Positions 56,335-64,000 of a stretch of 64,000 nt of DNA are shown piece after piece. Position 1 is the stretch's first letter. The number at the start of each line of letters is the position of its first letter. A program made the translations under genes and the position numbers. Source of the stretch: Candidatus Salinicoccus stercoripullorum (GTDB lineage: Bacteria > Bacillota > Bacilli > Staphylococcales > Salinicoccaceae); contig DXHR01000035.1 of NCBI GenBank assembly GCA_019113295.1, forward strand, positions 88,396-152,395, given 5' to 3'. The notes under the pieces were generated by a model. The model was given only the letters and a program-made list of their open reading frames with translations. It did no database searches and was not told the origin of the DNA.

Positions 56335-57912
56335 GTGAAAACACTGTACTATAATGGCACCATATATACGATGAACCGTGAAGGGGAAACGGTGGAAGCG
56401 GTTCTGGTGGATAAGGGACGGGTCGTCGGGACCGGCAGCCGCAGCGAACTGGAAGCGGAGGCTGATTTTGAAACGGACCTCAACGGTCAGACGATGCTGC
56501 CTGCTCTCACGGATGCACATATCCATCTCATCATGCTTGGCAAGAAGTTGAAATCCCTGGCGCTTCATCATATGGGTGACATCGACGAGATGAAGCACCT
56601 GATCGGGGAATTCAGAACGGATCAGAAATGGAATCTGATTCTTGGATATGATGAAAACAATCTCCCGGATAAACACCGCATGAACCGGTTTGAACTCGAC
56701 CGGCTGACGGATAAGCCGACGCTTGTGACACGCGTCTGCCATCATGCCGGATTCGTGAATACGATGGCCCTGGAACTTCTGGGTATAGATCGGAGCATAA
56801 AAGATCCGGAAGGCGGCTATTTTGAAAGGGATGATAACGGCGAACTCACTGGCTGGGTGTATGATACAGCGTTTGACCTCATAAGAGACCAGACGGTGGA
56901 TGATGATGTCAGGTCATTATCAAATGACCTCGGCACAGCCATTGATCATATGTACAGTTACGGCATCGCCGGAGCGCACACGGAAGACATGTCCAACTAC
57001 GGTCCTTATGAAATGCCGTTCAAAGCCTATCTTGAGACCATCGGCCCGGACAGGAAGAAATTCAGGGTCAATCTGCTGAGGAATGAAAAAGTGTACCCTC
57101 AGATGGTTCAGGACGCCCCTGCCTATCTTGAAGACTGGATTGAAAAAGATGCCATGAAGATTTTCATGGACGGTGCTTTCGGCGGCAGGACGGCACTCCT
57201 TAAAGAACCTTATGCGGGAACGGAGAATTACGGGCTTCAGATCCATTCCAGGGAGGCGCTTTTGGACATGGTGAAGCGTGCCAGGAAAAACAATGATGCG
57301 GTCGCAGTCCACATGATCGGCGATAAGGCATGCGAACTGGTGCTGGATGCGATTGAGGAATACCCGGCGCCGGAAGGGAAACATGACCGGCTGATCCACT
57401 GCAGCCTGCTTGATGAGGGACTCATACAGCGCATGAAGACACTGGACGTCATATGTGATATCCAGCCTGCCTTCCTTACTTCAGATATGCCGTGGGTATT
57501 AGAATATCTTGGTAAGGAACGGGCGCATTATCTGTACGCCTTTAAAACGATGCAGGATAACGGGCTCATCCTCGGCGGCTCGTCGGACGCACCGATAGAA
57601 GACGTCAATCCGCTTCATGGCATCCACACCCTCGTCACACGTAAGGGCGGCGCCGGAGTGTACAATGAAGCTGAAGGGGTAAGCCGTTTCGATGCGTTTA
57701 AAATGTATACGGTAAATCCGGCGGAAATTGCCTATAAAGCAGACAGGTCCGGCAGGATAAATACCGGTTATTACGCGGACTTTGCCGTCTTCGACAGGGA
57801 CATTATGCAGGTTGATGCTGAAGAACTGCTCGAAGCGAGGGTGACAAGAACTGTAATAGATGGTGATACAGTATATCAGGTCAATGAACAGGGGAACCAG
57901 TATGACACTTAA
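56335..57912 (+). CDS. Amidohydrolase 3 family protein (YtcJ-like)
   Basis: A 525-residue metal-dependent hydrolase of the YtcJ/N-substituted formamide deformylase-like branch. It opens with a beta-domain (YYNGTIYTMNREGE), then the metal motif DAHIHLIMLG near residue 60. KIFMDGAFGGRTALL near 280 and HMIGDKACELVLDAIEEYP near 325 supply further ligands, with GSSDAPIEDVNPL near 425. The start is GTG at 56335 right behind GGAGGGG. It overlaps the opine dehydrogenase gene by 11 nt, so the two functions are probably linked, perhaps through an N-acyl amino acid or opine-like substrate. That link is inferred. Confidence 0.85.
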   Translation: MKTLYYNGTIYTMNREGETVEAVLVDKGRVVGTGSRSELEAEADFETDLNGQTMLPALTDAHIHLIMLGKKLKSLALHHMGDIDEMKHLIGEFRTDQKWNLILGYDENNLPDKHRMNRFELDRLTDKPTLVTRVCHHAGFVNTMALELLGIDRSIKDPEGGYFERDDNGELTGWVYDTAFDLIRDQTVDDDVRSLSNDLGTAIDHMYSYGIAGAHTEDMSNYGPYEMPFKAYLETIGPDRKKFRVNLLRNEKVYPQMVQDAPAYLEDWIEKDAMKIFMDGAFGGRTALLKEPYAGTENYGLQIHSREALLDMVKRARKNNDAVAVHMIGDKACELVLDAIEEYPAPEGKHDRLIHCSLLDEGLIQRMKTLDVICDIQPAFLTSDMPWVLEYLGKERAHYLYAFKTMQDNGLILGGSSDAPIEDVNPLHGIHTLVTRKGGAGVYNEAEGVSRFDAFKMYTVNPAEIAYKADRSGRINTGYYADFAVFDRDIMQVDAEELLEARVTRTVIDGDTVYQVNEQGNQYDT

Positions 57913-58996
57913 AATCAGTATTTTCGGAGCCGGGAATGGTGGTATTACTGCAGCTGCCGATATGACGGAAAAAGGACATGAGGTCACTTTGCACCAGTCA
58001 AAAAATTCGCAGAGGAACCTCGGAAGCATTGCGGAGACCGGCATAATCAATTTCAACGGCCAACCGGTCAAAATCCATAAATTCACCAGAGAAGTGGAGG
58101 AGGCGGTGCGCGGCAAAGATGTCATCATGCTGACGATACCTGCAACAGCCGTTGAGCCAATTGCCGAAAAGCTCGCCCCTTATCTTGAAGACGGCCAGTA
58201 TGTATTTATAAACAGTGCGAGTTCAATGAGCAGTATGAGATTCAAACGCGTGCTGAATAATATGAAAAATGATATCGATGTCAAAGTCGGTGAAACGATG
58301 TCGCTCACATATGCATCGAGATATGATCAGGAGACGAATGAAGCGACGCTGATTTCGTACAATGAACACAACCTTTTTGCGGCATACCCTTCAAGATTCA
58401 CAACAGAAATGTTGGAAGTGCTGGGCTGGATGTATGATCATCTGAAGCCGGCGAAGAACATCATAGAAACGACATTGAACAACGGCAATCCGGAAAGCCA
58501 CCCGGGGCCGTCTATTCTCAATGCCGGGCGCATCGACTATGCCGGTGATGATTTTTACCTGTATAAAGAGGGAATCACCGAACACACGGTGAACATCATA
58601 CACAAAATCGATGCGGAGCGGCAGCAGATATGCAGAGTGCTTGATTTTGAAGCGATGTCAAAATCGGAGCGCAGCGTACGGAGTGGGTATTTCGGAAAGT
58701 CTGCGTCCCTGCAGAAACAGTACAACCATTCCCCGGTGCTCGCTGACATACAGGGGCCGGCAGATCTTGAAAACAGATATGTGACTGAAGATGTATCCAA
58801 CGGACTCGTCCTCTGGGCGAGCATCGGTGATGCAGCCGGTGTAAAAACACCTGTGATGGATGCTGTCATCACACTGGCCGGTGTACTGCTCGGAAGGGAT
58901 TATTTCAATGAAGGCGTCACGCTCAAGAAACTCGGCATTGAAAATGTGGATGCTGCCGGGCTCAATGCATTGATGGAATACGATCATACAAAATAG
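57902..58996 (+). CDS. Opine dehydrogenase family protein
   Basis: A 364-residue NAD(P)-dependent octopine/nopaline dehydrogenase-type enzyme, which joins an amino acid and a 2-oxo acid into a secondary amine or splits it. The Rossmann motif is FGAGNGGITAAADM (about 7-20). The C-terminal domain has the substrate His in NGNPESHPGPSILNAG (about 210) and Asp/Arg residues beyond, typical of PF02317. It differs from staphylopine dehydrogenase CntM, which is another family. The start at ATG 57902 lies inside the amidohydrolase end; a GGGG site precedes it. A palindromic terminator follows. Substrates unknown. Confidence 0.85.
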   Translation: MTLKISIFGAGNGGITAAADMTEKGHEVTLHQSKNSQRNLGSIAETGIINFNGQPVKIHKFTREVEEAVRGKDVIMLTIPATAVEPIAEKLAPYLEDGQYVFINSASSMSSMRFKRVLNNMKNDIDVKVGETMSLTYASRYDQETNEATLISYNEHNLFAAYPSRFTTEMLEVLGWMYDHLKPAKNIIETTLNNGNPESHPGPSILNAGRIDYAGDDFYLYKEGITEHTVNIIHKIDAERQQICRVLDFEAMSKSERSVRSGYFGKSASLQKQYNHSPVLADIQGPADLENRYVTEDVSNGLVLWASIGDAAGVKTPVMDAVITLAGVLLGRDYFNEGVTLKKLGIENVDAAGLNALMEYDHTK

Positions 58997-58997
58997 G

Positions 58998-59024
58998 ACA
59001 CAGGCCGCGCGGCCTGTGTTTTTT
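58998..59024. terminator. Bidirectional terminator
   Basis: A 9-bp ACACAGGCC/GGCCTGTGT stem, loop GCGC and T6, between convergent genes. Confidence 0.9.
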
Positions 59025-60477
59025 AATCCATCTTTTTGCCGTAGACGCTGACAGACTGGCTGTCAGCATAAAATACCCCGTTTCCTTCTTCGTCAATTGT
59101 AATTTCATCAGCTCGGTTTCCGGTGTGGTCCACCCACTTTTCACCGGTGCGGATTTCTCCGACATGCATCTTTTTGAATCCTTCCTCCAACCCATTGGAA
59201 ATGACAACGGCGCATCCCGAACCGGTAGTATGCTCACCGCCGAAACGGATCCAGCCGATTGTATCCGGATGGTCGAAATAGTCCTTCTGATTGCCGTGAG
59301 CAAGTTTTTTCCGGATATCGAGCAGAACGTCGATTTCATCTCTCTTTCCGTCGACTTTATGGTCGCCGCTGATACCGTGATAGTCTCCGTAAAATACACA
59401 TGGATAGCCGTCCTGTCTCAGAAGTATCAGGGAGTAGGCCGGCTGCTTGAACCAGTCCGCAACAAACGATTCGAGCGATTCACCCGGCTGCGTATCATGA
59501 TTATCCACAAATGTCACAGCATTCGATGGATTTTCTGCGACCATTGATCCATCGAATATCTGTGTCAGATTATATGTTTCTTTCTCCAGGCCCGCTGTGT
59601 AAAAATTATAATGGAGCCTGACATCAAATACGTCGATATCAAATGACACATCATCCAGGAAATCCTCATTCGCTTCAAGCGAAGGGTTCCAGTATTCACC
59701 AAAGAAATATATATCCCGGCCGGCATGTTCAGCCACTTCATCTATAAAACGTTTAATGAAATTACTGTCAATATGTTTCGCGGCATCAATACGGTATCCA
59801 TCCGCATCCAGTTCATCGGACAGCCACTTGCCCCATCGGATCATCTCTTCCTGTACTTCCGGGTGGGCGTAGTTAATGTCTGCGTACATCAGATAATCAT
59901 AGTTGCCGTGCTCGGCATCGACGTTATCACTCCAGTCCTTGTCTTCTCCCATGATCCTGAAAATCCCGTTCCGTTCTTCCTTTGCATCATAGTCGACACC
60001 TGTAAAAAGGTTGAAGTTCCATTTGAAATCGCTATGCTTTCCTTGCCGGCCCGGAAAGTCAAAATAAGTATATCCCTCTATATCGAACGGCTCACGGATT
60101 TCCTCTTCGCGGTCGTCCTCTTTGACTTCGACGACCTTGAATGTTTCTTTTTCGTCACCGCCCGCCTTATGGTTCATCACCAGGTCGAGATAGACGAGGA
60201 GTCCGGTCTCCCTGCAGGCATTGATGGCATTTTGAAGCTGTTCCTTAGTGCCGTATTTGGTCCTGACACTGCCTTTTTGATCAAATTCGCCGAGATCATA
60301 AACATCATAGGCTGCATAACCGGGATTCGAAGGATGGTCCGCTTTTGTCGGAGGCGGCAGCCAGACGGCGTCGAACCCCTGCCCTTTGATCTTCGCAGCC
60401 TCCTTTGATAAGTGGTTCCAATGTTCCCCGTCATCCGGTGAATGCCATTCGAAATATTGCATAATAGTCAGATCCAT
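59023..60477 (-). CDS. Cytoplasmic alpha-amylase (GH13)
   Basis: Hydrolyses alpha-1,4 bonds of starch or maltodextrin inside the cell: it begins directly with LTIMQYFEWHS and has no signal peptide. The 484-residue GH13_5-type enzyme shows nucleophile Asp 231 in RIDAAKH, acid/base Glu 261 in FFGEYW and Asp 328 in FVDNHDTQ, plus VMNHKAG near 100. ATG 60477 follows GGGAGG. It is likely a partner of MalQ and GlgP in maltodextrin use, although 15 kb apart. Acidic composition fits a saline cytoplasm. Confidence 0.92.
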   Translation of the reverse strand: MDLTIMQYFEWHSPDDGEHWNHLSKEAAKIKGQGFDAVWLPPPTKADHPSNPGYAAYDVYDLGEFDQKGSVRTKYGTKEQLQNAINACRETGLLVYLDLVMNHKAGGDEKETFKVVEVKEDDREEEIREPFDIEGYTYFDFPGRQGKHSDFKWNFNLFTGVDYDAKEERNGIFRIMGEDKDWSDNVDAEHGNYDYLMYADINYAHPEVQEEMIRWGKWLSDELDADGYRIDAAKHIDSNFIKRFIDEVAEHAGRDIYFFGEYWNPSLEANEDFLDDVSFDIDVFDVRLHYNFYTAGLEKETYNLTQIFDGSMVAENPSNAVTFVDNHDTQPGESLESFVADWFKQPAYSLILLRQDGYPCVFYGDYHGISGDHKVDGKRDEIDVLLDIRKKLAHGNQKDYFDHPDTIGWIRFGGEHTTGSGCAVVISNGLEEGFKKMHVGEIRTGEKWVDHTGNRADEITIDEEGNGVFYADSQSVSVYGKKMD

Positions 60478-60665
60478 TTTTCATATCCTCCCGAAGTTAT
60501 TGTTTTATATATATCCCTTATTCATTTCGTTTAACCTTTTTTCCCATAAGGATAAAAATTTTGCCATCCAGATGACAAGTTCCAGATGAAAAATTGTGAT
60601 ATTCCGTTTATCGCCTTTGCACTCAGGTTATAATAAAATAGACCACAAAGAAGGAGGAGTTATAC

Positions 60666-61616
60666 ATGAATAACATCGGAGATCAATTCATGTCCGTGCT
60701 GAACAGTATTATTGATTTTATTCCAAATCTTATCAGTGCAATCCTGTTCTTAATTCTGGCATGGATCATTGCAGTAATCGTGAAGAATATTATCGTGAAG
60801 GGACTCAAGGCAATCGGGTTCGACAAATGGCTTGAGAAGAAGGGGGTGAGCAGTCCCGATGAAGCGCAGCGGGAGTCGGAAGGACTGATAGCAACACTTG
60901 GCAAACTTGCCTATTTCCTGGTATTCATCCTGTTCCTTCCGCCGGTATTTGATGCGCTGAACATGCAGTCTGTTTCAGATCCCATCAGGGAAATGATGAC
61001 TGCAGTGCTGAACTTCATTCCGAGGCTCTTTGTTGCAGGTGTACTGGTTCTGCTCGGGTTGTATCTGGCGAAAATCCTGGGCAAGCTTGTAACGAACCTG
61101 CTTAAGAGCCTGAATGCAAGTAAATTCAATTCCTACGTGAATTTTGGAGACAAATCCAAAGAGGGCATCGATATTCCTAATGCTGTTGGATGGATTGTCG
61201 CTGTTCTGATTGGTCTGTTCTTCGTAGTACAGGCGCTTAGCGTGCTTAATCTTGAAGTGTTCAATACGATCGGAACGGCAATCATCGCCTATATTCCATT
61301 GGTGATTTCAGCACTCATAATCCTGGCGCTCGGCTTTATCGGGGGCAACCTGCTGTCCACTGTCATTACCAAAAGTACGGGAAATGCGTTCGTTGGTGAA
61401 ATTGCCAAATATCTTATCATCATCGTGGCAGTATTCATGACACTCGATCAGCTGAATTTTGCACAGAGCATCGTCAACCTCGCCTTCCTGTTCATCCTGG
61501 GCGCAGTGGCCATCGCCTTTGCAATCAGTTTCGGTATCGGTGGCAGAACATTCGCCGAAAAGCAGCTTCATAAATTTGAAGACAAAGTTCAAAAAGAAGA
61601 CCGTGGCAACCAGTAA
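60666..61616 (+). CDS. Mechanosensitive-channel-like protein with conserved TM helix repeats
   Basis: A 316-residue membrane protein with at least seven helices that include repeated 'TM_helix' units (FIPNLISAILFLILAWIIA near 15-35, FIPRLFVAGVLVLLGLYLA near 118-137, YIPLVISALIILALGFIGG near 205-225). Such proteins are annotated as small-conductance mechanosensitive-channel-like but lack the MscS beta domain. The ATG at 60666 has AAGGAGGAG upstream. A role in osmotic relief in a halophile is plausible but not proven. Confidence 0.82.
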   Translation: MNNIGDQFMSVLNSIIDFIPNLISAILFLILAWIIAVIVKNIIVKGLKAIGFDKWLEKKGVSSPDEAQRESEGLIATLGKLAYFLVFILFLPPVFDALNMQSVSDPIREMMTAVLNFIPRLFVAGVLVLLGLYLAKILGKLVTNLLKSLNASKFNSYVNFGDKSKEGIDIPNAVGWIVAVLIGLFFVVQALSVLNLEVFNTIGTAIIAYIPLVISALIILALGFIGGNLLSTVITKSTGNAFVGEIAKYLIIIVAVFMTLDQLNFAQSIVNLAFLFILGAVAIAFAISFGIGGRTFAEKQLHKFEDKVQKEDRGNQ

Positions 61617-61640
61617 CGGAATGTGATTGAATTTAATTCC

Positions 61641-61679
61641 AATCCAAACACTTTATGCATAAAGTGTTTGGATTTTTTT
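61641..61679 (+). terminator. Strong terminator
   Basis: A 34-nt near-perfect palindrome (AATCCAAACACTTT arm) followed by T7. Confidence 0.92.
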
Positions 61680-61746
61680 GATTATATAATGAAGATGTTG
61701 TGTTATCATGAATATATTAACCATAGGCGTAAAGGAGAATTTTTGA

Positions 61747-62793
61747 ATGATCACGAGAGGTCAAGTTGAAGAAATCGTTGGAAATATAAATGATCCGATA
61801 CTGAACGTACCTATAGCAGAAACAGAAGGTATTCAGGAGATCAGCGTCAAGGAAGAAAAGAACCACGTAAGCATTAAGGTTGCAATCGGCCGTCTTGGCG
61901 GGCAGGAGCAGCTCGACCTTCAGATGAAGATTGTAAATGCTGTCAAAGAAGCGGGGGCTGATTCAGTCGGACTCAGGTTTGGTGAACTGGATGAAGAAAC
62001 GATCGAACGCCATCGCGGGACTGCAGGCAGCGAAGTTGAGAACCGTTTCAAGGAAAGCGATACGGAATTCATCTCCATCGCATCCGGTAAAGGCGGAGTC
62101 GGAAAATCCACAGTTGCGGTAAACCTCGCAGTTGCACTTGCCAACAAGGGGAAGAAAGTCGGTCTGATCGATGCAGATATATATGGTTTCAGTGTCCCGG
62201 ACATGATGGGTATCACTGATAAACCGGAAATAGAGGATAAAACACTGATTCCCGTTGAGCGTTTTGGTGTCAAAGTGATTTCAATGGCGTTCTTCGTAGA
62301 GGAAAACACTCCTGTCATCTGGCGGGGGCCGATGCTCGGCAAGATGATCAACAGTTTCTTCGACGAAGTGAAGTGGGGAGAACTCGATTATCTGCTCCTC
62401 GACCTGCCTCCGGGTACGGGAGATGTGGCACTGGATGTTCATCAGCTGCTGCCGCACAGTAAGGAGATCATCGTGACCACACCACATCCGACAGCTGCCT
62501 TTGTAGCTGCAAGGGCAGGGGCAATGGCACAGCACACAGATCATGAGATCATCGGGGTCATAGAAAATATGAGCTATTTCGAAAGCAAAAACACAGGAGA
62601 GAAGGAATTCATTTTTGGTAAAGGTGGCGGGGACAAACTCGCCAAGGAACTGGGCGTACCGGTGCTCGGACAGCTTCCCCTCGGACAGCCGGAATGGGAT
62701 AAAACTGATTTTGCACCTTCTGTCTATGGAGATGACGAAATCGGAAGAGTATATCAGAGCATTGCAGAAAATGTAATCCAGGAAAGTGAATAG
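61747..62793 (+). CDS. Mrp/ApbC-family P-loop ATPase (SalA-like)
   Basis: A 348-residue protein with an N-terminal MIP18/DUF59 domain (1-95), then the deviant Walker A GKGGVGKS (114-121), Walker B-like LLDLPPGTGD near 218 and ENMSYF near 275. Mrp proteins usually have a CxxC after ENMSYF to carry an Fe-S cluster; here the place reads ESKNTG with no Cys, as in the SalA-type branch. It may act in Fe-S assembly or regulation, but the missing Cys pair weighs against a carrier role. TTG-free start at ATG 61747 behind AAGGAG. It runs 17 nt before kbaA. Confidence 0.88.
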   Translation: MITRGQVEEIVGNINDPILNVPIAETEGIQEISVKEEKNHVSIKVAIGRLGGQEQLDLQMKIVNAVKEAGADSVGLRFGELDEETIERHRGTAGSEVENRFKESDTEFISIASGKGGVGKSTVAVNLAVALANKGKKVGLIDADIYGFSVPDMMGITDKPEIEDKTLIPVERFGVKVISMAFFVEENTPVIWRGPMLGKMINSFFDEVKWGELDYLLLDLPPGTGDVALDVHQLLPHSKEIIVTTPHPTAAFVAARAGAMAQHTDHEIIGVIENMSYFESKNTGEKEFIFGKGGGDKLAKELGVPVLGQLPLGQPEWDKTDFAPSVYGDDEIGRVYQSIAENVIQESE

Positions 62794-62810
62794 GCGGGGG
62801 AAGTAAAAGC

Positions 62811-63593
62811 ATGACATCAAAATATCTAGTTAAGTTTTACTTCAGGATACTTCTGCTCGGCATGATCATCACTGCAGCAGTCAGCCTGGTCACTGAGTAT
62901 CAGAATGTCACACAGTATCTGTTCGAAGGACAGATCGGCGAATTTCTGGCGGGACTTGTATGGTTCCTGGGTTACGGACTGCTCATAGCAACAGTCAGCC
63001 AGGTCGCTTTCTTCATATATTTATTCATCCATCCACTCGGCATGGGAATATTCGGACGGATCTGGCCGTATGTCCAGCTTCTGCTTGTGATGTACGCAAT
63101 CTTTGATCTTTTCTACTTGAGATTCTACAGGTTCGGCCTTGAATCAGGTCAGGTCTGGAGCTTCATCTGGATTCCGGGACTTGTCGTTTTAGCCGGCTTT
63201 ATCGTGGCGGGAATGAAGAACAAGTCCTCTGAAGATACGAATATATTCATCCCGGCTCTCTTCTATATGATATTCATGACTTCAGTCACACTCATTCCGT
63301 TTCTGAGTGTGGAAGACACATCATGGATATACAGATCGGTATTCACACTCATCATATGTAATGCAGTTCAGCTTCTGACACTGCCGTCTTATATAGAAGA
63401 TTCTAAAAGAGAGAAGGAAGAGCGGGGCAGGGTGACAAAGAGTGATATCAATGAACAAAAGAGGGCTGAATCAAAACAGCAGGAAGCCGCGCAGAAGAAA
63501 AAAGAAGAGTCCCAGACGAAGAAAAGAAAGAGCATGAAGTATAAAAATGAGACCCGCATGGCGGAAAATGATAAAAAGAAAAAAGATAAATAG
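62811..63593 (+). CDS. kbaA: KinB-signalling pathway activation protein, KbaA-like
   Basis: A 260-residue protein with six helices in the first 195 residues (RILLLGMIITAAVSL, WFLGYGLLIATVSQVAFFIYLFIHPLG and so on) and a 65-residue basic, Lys-rich cytoplasmic tail. The membrane part matches the KbaA family, which in Bacillus subtilis helps activate KinB at sporulation, where salA and kbaA are also close neighbours. No sporulation genes are seen here and the inferred genus does not sporulate, so the retained role is probably more general. ATG 62811 has GGGGGAAG upstream. A terminator follows. Confidence 0.8.
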   Translation: MTSKYLVKFYFRILLLGMIITAAVSLVTEYQNVTQYLFEGQIGEFLAGLVWFLGYGLLIATVSQVAFFIYLFIHPLGMGIFGRIWPYVQLLLVMYAIFDLFYLRFYRFGLESGQVWSFIWIPGLVVLAGFIVAGMKNKSSEDTNIFIPALFYMIFMTSVTLIPFLSVEDTSWIYRSVFTLIICNAVQLLTLPSYIEDSKREKEERGRVTKSDINEQKRAESKQQEAAQKKKEESQTKKRKSMKYKNETRMAENDKKKKDK

Positions 63594-63610
63594 GGTTAAA
63601 ACCCTGTTGT

Positions 63611-63634
63611 GCAGCGCTTTTGCGCTGCTTTTTA
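63611..63634 (+). terminator. Terminator after kbaA
   Basis: GCAGCGC/GCGCTGC stem with loop TTTT-type centre and following T5. Confidence 0.88.
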
Positions 63635-63676
63635 TTTATCCGGTGTAAAACTCCAATATATTTATCGATCAAATCG

Positions 63677-63705
63677 TTGACACCAAACCGCACGCTTGGT
63701 AAGAT
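63677..63705 (+). promoter_or_regulatory. rRNA promoter P1
   Basis: TTGACA (63677-63682) and TAAGAT (63700-63705) are separated by 17 bp. Confidence 0.75.
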
Positions 63706-63781
63706 ATATCTTGTCGCTGAAACACGGTGGCCAAAAACAAAAGCAAGGCAAACAACATGAAAAACATTTTTAAAAAAGTAC

Positions 63782-63810
63782 TTGCAATCAAGTTGCTAAA
63801 GTGATAATAT
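63782..63810 (+). promoter_or_regulatory. rRNA promoter P2
   Basis: TTGCAA (63782-63787) and TAATAT (63805-63810) are separated by 17 bp; the second of two tandem promoters, as is common for rRNA operons in Bacillales. Confidence 0.7.
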
Positions 63811-63967
63811 GATAAGGCGACACAAAAAAGAGAACATTGAAAACTGAATGACAATATGTCAACGTTAATTCCGAGAAAGTGACACACGATGTGTGTTACC
63901 GATTGAGGCGGACAATATAAACGCAACTGATACTGGAACAGTATCATACGAGCTCAAGATGAGCTTT

Positions 63968-64000
63968 CCAATTATGGAGAGTTTGATCCTGGCTCAGGAT
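63968..64000 (+). rRNA. rrs: 16S ribosomal RNA, 5' end (cut by window edge)
   Basis: The conserved 16S start AGAGTTTGATCCTGGCTCAG begins at 63978, preceded by ATGG as in S. aureus and followed by GAT. The mature 5' end should lie about 63968-63971. Only the first 30 or so bases are inside the window, so the genus cannot be read from it. Confidence 0.95.

Larger units (their letters stand above)
63594..63967 (+). other. rRNA operon leader and promoter region
   Basis: This 374-bp stretch has the kbaA terminator, two tandem promoters and a leader with a boxA-like antitermination sequence (TTGAAAACT at about 63837-63845). No protein-coding frame with a ribosome site is present. Confidence 0.75.

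Noticed and set aside
57902..58996. Staphylopine dehydrogenase (CntM)
   Set aside because: The sequence shows the octopine/nopaline dehydrogenase pattern and there are no cntK, cntL or cnt transporter genes nearby.
63669..63947. A 92-codon minus-strand frame in the rRNA leader
   Set aside because: It lies across two good rRNA promoters and the leader, has no ribosome site and a composition unlike the real genes.

Overview
The window looks like a chromosomal segment of a moderately halophilic, non-sporing Gram-positive coccus of the Staphylococcaceae, most likely Salinicoccus or a close relative. The evidence is: strong AGGAGG-type ribosome sites and Rho-independent terminators; a staphylococcal-type narGHJI-nreABC nitrate respiration locus; staphylococcal-type regulators and enzymes (MntR/SirR, a UDPGP-family uridylyltransferase); acidic proteins; a base composition richer in GC than Staphylococcus itself; and a 16S rRNA 5' end of the S. 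aureus/Bacillus type at the right edge. The genus is an inference; the family-level placement is firmer.

Layout. 0-4.2 kb: copper export (CopB), a YhfC-type membrane protein, a ZIP-like membrane protein and a Cys/His-rich four-helix copper-storage-like protein. 4.2-15.2 kb: a nitrate respiration island with three GGG/CCC dyads (probable NreC sites), narGHJI, the oxygen/nitrate sensor nreABC, a hemerythrin-like protein, and a NarT/NarK transporter that carries a C-terminal PAS domain. 15.2-20.8 kb (minus strand): an oppABCDF oligopeptide importer. 21-29 kb: a secreted metallophosphatase behind a Pho-box-like promoter, two MFS transporters, a flavin monooxygenase-like enzyme and a threonine-dehydratase-like PLP enzyme. 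29-36.5 kb: small membrane proteins, a HAD phosphatase, then a metal operon (HMA chaperone, P1B ATPase with an unusual CPG motif, Flp-type Crp/Fnr regulator) with an FNR-like dyad centred near -41.5, followed by a Dps ferritin-like protein. 36.5-40.8 kb: a divergent BCCT carrier, a decayed MarR-family gene beside wrbA, an MntR-type regulator, a frameshifted small ORF and a YjjG-like nucleotidase. 40.9-46 kb: a malQ-glgP maltodextrin operon under a LacI/CcpA-type operator, a second hemerythrin-like protein and an SDR. 46-50 kb: the kynUBA tryptophan-degradation operon and a TRAP-permease remnant. 49.7-55.4 kb: sqdB-sqdX (sulfolipid synthesis, unexpected in this group), pdp, a UDP-sugar pyrophosphorylase and a hemolysin-III-like protein. 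55.4-64 kb: proC, an amidohydrolase translationally coupled to an opine dehydrogenase, a cytoplasmic alpha-amylase, an MscS-like membrane protein, mrp/salA, kbaA, tandem rRNA promoters and the start of 16S rRNA.

How it works together. The nitrate locus holds the whole chain from sensing (NreA nitrate, NreB oxygen) through transport (NarT) to reduction (NarGHI). The metal and redox genes (CopB, Csp-like, CPG ATPase, Flp, Dps, MntR, two hemerythrins) suggest a cell that switches between oxic and anoxic life in metal-bearing saline habitats. MalQ, GlgP and the cytoplasmic amylase form a maltodextrin breakdown set. SqdB needs UDP-glucose, which the uridylyltransferase 2.6 kb downstream could supply. 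The most unusual items are the NarT-PAS fusion, the CPG ATPase/Flp operon with its self-regulatory-looking operator, the sulfolipid gene pair and the amidohydrolase-opine dehydrogenase pair. All calls rest on reading the sequence and recalled family knowledge; no database search was run.
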